Source: Rubritepida sp. (GTDB lineage: Bacteria > Pseudomonadota > Alphaproteobacteria > Acetobacterales > Acetobacteraceae). From it: DNA of 36,379 nt. A model generated the notes under the pieces. It was not told the origin of the DNA, ran no database searches, and saw only the letters and a list, made by a program, of their open reading frames with translations. Within the stretch, counting starts at the first letter, position 1. The number at the start of each line of letters is the position of its first letter. The position numbers and the translations under genes were made by a program. The stretch lies in contig JAQGHY010000026.1 in NCBI GenBank assembly GCA_028291455.1, positions 1 through 36,379 on the forward strand. The letters run 5' to 3'. Of the stretch, positions 33,254-36,379 are shown one piece after another.

Positions 33254-33281
33254 AAAATACCCTGATCGAAGGAAATTCCAA
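33254..33281 (-). promoter_or_regulatory. Promoter and palindrome upstream of the Rrf2 gene, shared with cysK
   Basis: On the minus strand TTGGAA (33281-33276) and TATTTT (33259-33254) are 16 bases apart, a good housekeeping promoter for the Rrf2 gene. The short palindrome GGAA-A-TTCC (plus strand 33271-33279) overlaps its -35 and lies about 48 bases before the cysK start, so a regulator bound here could control both directions. Binding is inferred. Confidence 0.5.
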
Positions 33282-33326
33282 GTCCGGCCTCGCAACGAGC
33301 CGCGATTTCCGTGCTATCCGGACCGC

Positions 33327-34283
33327 ATGGATTCGAACCCATCCCGCAATCGCCTGCGTTCCAGCATCCTCGACACGGTGGGCGACACGCCCCTCGTGCT
33401 GATTCCGCGCCTCATGGCGGCCGAAAATCTAACGGCGCGCCTCGCCCTCAAATTGGAATTCTTCAACCCCGGCGGCTCCCTGAAGGACCGCATCGGCCTG
33501 GCCATGGTCGAAGCCGCCGAGGCCGCGGGCGAGATCGCGCCCGATCGCTCCGTCATTCTCGAACCGACCTCGGGCAATACCGGCATTGCCCTCGCCTTCG
33601 TCGCCGCCGCGAAAGGCTACCGCCTGATCGTCGTGATGCCCGACGGCGCCTCGGTCGAGCGGCGCAAGATGCTGAAGCTGCTGGGCGCGGAGCTCGAACT
33701 CACGCCGGCCAAGCGTGGCATGGCCGGCGCCATCGCCCGCGCCGAGGAAATCCTGGCCAAGACCGAGGGCGCCTGGATGGCCCGGCAGTTCGACAACCCC
33801 GCTAACCCGGACGTCCATGCCCGCACCACCGCCGAGGAGATCTGGCGCGACTCGGCGGGCGAGGTGGATGCCATCGTGGGCGGCATCGGTACCGGCGGCA
33901 CGCTTACCGGCATCGCCCGGGCGCTGAAGCCCCGCAAGCCCGGCCTGCGCATCATTGGCGTCGAGCCCGCCGAAAGTGCGGTCCTGAACGGCGACGAGCC
34001 GGGGCCGCACCTCATCCAGGGCATCGGCGCGGGCTTCTGCCCGACCGTGCTGGAGCTCTCGAATCTGGACGGCGTGCTGCGCGTGGCCGAGCGCGACTCA
34101 TTCGCCGCCGCCCGCGCGGTGGCCCGGCTGGACGGCATTCCCGTCGGCATCTCCACCGGCGCGGTGGTGGCCGCCATGGTCCGCGTGGCCCGGGAACCCG
34201 GAATGGAGGGCAAGCTGATCGTCGGCATCGCCGCTTCCTATGCGGAGCGCTACCTCTCCACCGAGTTGTTCGAAGGGCTGTAG
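33327..34283 (+). CDS. cysK: Cysteine synthase family PLP enzyme
   Basis: This 318-residue fold-type II PLP enzyme forms cysteine from O-acetylserine and sulfide. The PLP lysine is Lys53 in NPGGSLKDR, followed by the substrate loop TSGNTG (81-86), the phosphate-binding GGIGTGGTLTG (about 190-200) and the C-terminal GISTGA. Relatives include O-phosphoserine sulfhydrylase and cystathionine beta-synthase, but the lack of extra domains and the length favour cysteine synthase A. It is divergent from the Rrf2 gene with 102 bases between starts, which supports regulation of cysteine supply. ATG 33327 has no strong ribosome site. A hairpin follows the stop. Confidence 0.9.
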   Translation: MDSNPSRNRLRSSILDTVGDTPLVLIPRLMAAENLTARLALKLEFFNPGGSLKDRIGLAMVEAAEAAGEIAPDRSVILEPTSGNTGIALAFVAAAKGYRLIVVMPDGASVERRKMLKLLGAELELTPAKRGMAGAIARAEEILAKTEGAWMARQFDNPANPDVHARTTAEEIWRDSAGEVDAIVGGIGTGGTLTGIARALKPRKPGLRIIGVEPAESAVLNGDEPGPHLIQGIGAGFCPTVLELSNLDGVLRVAERDSFAAARAVARLDGIPVGISTGAVVAAMVRVAREPGMEGKLIVGIAASYAERYLSTELFEGL

Positions 34284-34285
34284 CG

Positions 34286-34327
34286 AAAGCGGGGGTGGCC
34301 TGTTATCTTGGGCATCCCCCCGGCTTT
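34286..34327 (+). terminator. Stem-loop after cysK, terminator candidate
   Basis: AAAGC (34286-34290) followed by five G pairs with a C run followed by GCTTT (34323-34327), with one bulged base, around a loop of about 20 bases. It begins 2 bases after the cysK stop and ends 26 bases before ftsK. A T run is short (CTTTCCT), so efficiency is uncertain. Confidence 0.45.
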
Positions 34328-34353
34328 CCTCCCCCCCGTGAGGTCTGGCCGAC

Positions 34354-36379
34354 ATGGCGCGTGAACTAGCCGAAGCTTCCGATTCCACCGCAGGGCTGGG
34401 CCGCCTGGCCTCACCCGCGGTCAGGGCTGCCATTGGGCGCCGGCTCAACGAGCTCGGCGGGCTGGTGCTGGGCTTTGCCGGGCTGGCGCTGCTGGTCGCC
34501 GTAGGCAGCCACAACCCCGCCGATCCCTCGCTTTCCACCGCCACGAGCCAGCACGCGACCAATCTCGCCGGGCCCGTCGGCGCCATCGCGTCCGACATCC
34601 TCTGGCAGGGCTGCGGCTGGGCCGCCTATCTGCCGGGCGTGGTGCTGCTGGGCTGGGCACTGCGCATGGCGACGCATCGCGGCGTGCGCCTGCTGCCGGC
34701 GCGTATTGCCGCCCTGCTGCTGGCCGCGCCGATCCTGGCCGCGCTACTGGCTCTGATCCCCGGGGCCGATGGCGGCGCGGCCGGGCCGCTGGTCGCCGCC
34801 GCGCTGCTCAACGGGCTGGAAAGCACCTTCGGCCCGCTCGGCCATCTCACCGCGCAGCTTGTCACCGGCGGTCTCGCGGTATTGCTGATCTATACCGCCC
34901 TCGGCTTTTCGCCCCGCGAATGGCGCCGCGCCGCCCGCGTGACGGCGGCGGCTGCCTCGCGCGGCGCCGGTACCGCCGCCGAATACGGCGTCCGCAAGCG
35001 CCATCTGCTGATCCGGCCCTTCCTGGCCATGGGGCGCGGCACCGGCCGCCTCCTCACCCGCCGCCGCATCGAGCCCGCCGCCGACCTTATGAACGTGCTG
35101 CAGGAGGCCGAGCGCGTGGCTGCCGAGCCGCCGCGCGTTCCCGCCCGCCCGCCGCTACGCAGCGAGCCCGAGGTGCGCCCGGCGTCGCGCAGCACGCCCC
35201 GCGTCGCAACCGCGCCCAAGGCGAAGCCGACCGCCGCCGAGCAGGCCACGCTCGACCTGCCAGTGGAGGGCTGGCGCACCCCGCCGCTCGACCTGCTGTC
35301 GCCCACCCCCATCCGCATCGCCAGCGGTCCCAGCGCCGAAGCGCTCCAGGCCAATGCACGCATGCTGGAGCAGGTGCTGAACGACTACGGCGTGAACGGC
35401 TCGATCACCGAGATCCGCCCCGGCCCCGTCGTCACGCTCTATGAGCTTGAGCCCGCGCCAGGCACCAAATCCTCCCGCGTCATCGGCCTGGCCGACGATA
35501 TCGCGCGCAGCATGAGCGTGGTGGCGGTCCGTATCGCCACGGTGCCGGGCCGCAGCGTGATGGGCATCGAGATGCCCAATGTGAAGCGCGAGATGGTCTT
35601 CCTGCGGGAGATGCTGTCGTCCGACGAATACCAGCGCACCACCGCGCCGCTGCCGCTGATCCTGGGCAAGGATATCGGCGGGACGCCCATCATCGCCGAC
35701 CTCGCGCGCATGCCGCATCTGCTGATCGCGGGCACCACCGGCTCGGGCAAATCGGTCGGCATCAACACGATGATCCTGAGCCTGCTGTACAAGCACAGCC
35801 CGGCCGAATGCCGATTCATCATGATCGACCCGAAGATGCTGGAACTCAGCGTCTACGACCGCATCCCCCATCTGCTCGCCCCCGTCGTCACCGAGCCGCC
35901 CAAGGCGATCGGCGCGCTCAAATGGACGGTGCGCGAGATGGAGCGCCGCTACCGCTCGATGAGCCAGATCGGCGTGCGCAACATCGCCGGCTACAACGAG
36001 AAGGTCGCCGCCGCCCTGGCCCGCGGCGAGATGCTGACGCGCCGCGTGCAAACCGGCTTCGACCCCGAGACGAACAAGCCCGTCTTCGAGGATCAGAGCC
36101 TCTCCCTGCAGCGCCTGCCCATGATCGTCGTGGTCATCGACGAAATGGCGGACCTCATGATCGTCGCGGGCAAGGAGATCGAGGCCGCGGTGCAGCGGCT
36201 GGCGCAGATGGCGCGGGCCGCGGGTATCCATGTGGTGATGGCGACCCAGCGGCCGTCGGTCGACGTGATCACCGGCACCATCAAGGCCAATTTCCCGACC
36301 CGCATCAGCTTCACGGTGATCAGCAAGTTCGACAGCCGCACCATCCTCGGCGAGCAGGGCAGCGAGCAGCTGCTGGGCC
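34354..36379 (+). CDS. ftsK: DNA translocase FtsK (3' end beyond window)
   Basis: The frame runs from ATG 34354 to the window edge: 675 codons of a protein that usually has about 780-880 residues in this group. It has four or so membrane segments in the first 190 residues, a proline/arginine-rich linker (about 225-330), and the RecA-like motor with Walker A GTTGSGKS (460-467), DPKMLELS, Walker B VVVIDEMAD (about 590-598) and ATQRPSVDVITG. It pumps DNA at the septum and activates XerCD at dif; xerC is in the same window. The C-terminal gamma DNA-reading domain is outside. No frameshift is seen. Confidence 0.95.
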   Translation, partial: MARELAEASDSTAGLGRLASPAVRAAIGRRLNELGGLVLGFAGLALLVAVGSHNPADPSLSTATSQHATNLAGPVGAIASDILWQGCGWAAYLPGVVLLGWALRMATHRGVRLLPARIAALLLAAPILAALLALIPGADGGAAGPLVAAALLNGLESTFGPLGHLTAQLVTGGLAVLLIYTALGFSPREWRRAARVTAAAASRGAGTAAEYGVRKRHLLIRPFLAMGRGTGRLLTRRRIEPAADLMNVLQEAERVAAEPPRVPARPPLRSEPEVRPASRSTPRVATAPKAKPTAAEQATLDLPVEGWRTPPLDLLSPTPIRIASGPSAEALQANARMLEQVLNDYGVNGSITEIRPGPVVTLYELEPAPGTKSSRVIGLADDIARSMSVVAVRIATVPGRSVMGIEMPNVKREMVFLREMLSSDEYQRTTAPLPLILGKDIGGTPIIADLARMPHLLIAGTTGSGKSVGINTMILSLLYKHSPAECRFIMIDPKMLELSVYDRIPHLLAPVVTEPPKAIGALKWTVREMERRYRSMSQIGVRNIAGYNEKVAAALARGEMLTRRVQTGFDPETNKPVFEDQSLSLQRLPMIVVVIDEMADLMIVAGKEIEAAVQRLAQMARAAGIHVVMATQRPSVDVITGTIKANFPTRISFTVISKFDSRTILGEQGSEQLLG

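Noticed and set aside
33327-33342. ATGGATTCGAACCCAT looks like the T-arm of a tRNA on the minus strand.
   Set aside because: No acceptor, D or anticodon arms are found around it, and it forms the first codons of cysK; chance or codon choice explains it.

Overview
The window is 36.4 kb of high-GC bacterial chromosome, densely packed, with many 1-4 base start/stop overlaps. Gene content and order (xerC, a DUF484 gene, a TalC-type transaldolase and priA together; DUF4169; a SahR-type ArsR/methyltransferase fusion; hydantoinase, SMP-30 and luciferase-like monooxygenase genes) point to an alphaproteobacterium, probably of the Acetobacteraceae (Roseomonas-like). That placement is inference from gene style; no rRNA or tRNA is present to test it. 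I see no phage, insertion sequence, CRISPR array or recognisable defence system. Most of the window is core and catabolic metabolism.

Region 1 (1-3.1 kb): the 5' part of a methionine synthase gene (metH), its likely regulator sahR, an 18-bp palindromic operator over the sahR start, a small CxCC protein of unknown function transcribed the other way, a large stem-loop, and an M20 amidohydrolase.

Region 2 (3.1-11.3 kb): a minus-strand six-gene operon with a solute-binding protein, a GhrA-like hydroxyacid dehydrogenase, a class II aldolase-like protein, an ABC ATPase and two permeases. It looks like an uptake-plus-catabolism unit with a polyamine-type transporter. Across a 406-bp intergenic region lies a flavin monooxygenase of the NtaA/SnaA type, which converges on a dienelactone hydrolase. 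A DUF4169 gene follows.

Region 3 (11.3-17 kb): a membrane PAS-GGDEF-EAL protein, an MgtC-like membrane protein, a beta-hydroxyacid dehydrogenase, a small secreted two-cysteine protein, xerC and a DUF484 gene.

Region 4 (17-24.5 kb): transaldolase-like fsa, divergent priA, then tkt-gap-pgk of central carbon metabolism. A GC-rich double hairpin that resembles a dispersed REP-like element lies between gap and pgk.

Region 5 (24.5-31.7 kb): two divergent catabolic units, SMP-30 lactonase / NtaA-type monooxygenase / Ldh-type dehydrogenase on the minus strand and hyuB-hyuA on the plus strand.

Region 6 (31.7-36.4 kb): a lipoprotein made of four repeats of an RGTG(I/L)TDSDPNDGPGNGRG unit, recX, a cysteine-free Rrf2 regulator divergent from a cysteine synthase gene with a promoter and palindrome between them, and the first 675 codons of ftsK.

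The most interesting leads are the sahR operator overlapping its own start, the Rrf2/cysK switch, the repeat lipoprotein, and the two uncharacterised catabolic clusters.
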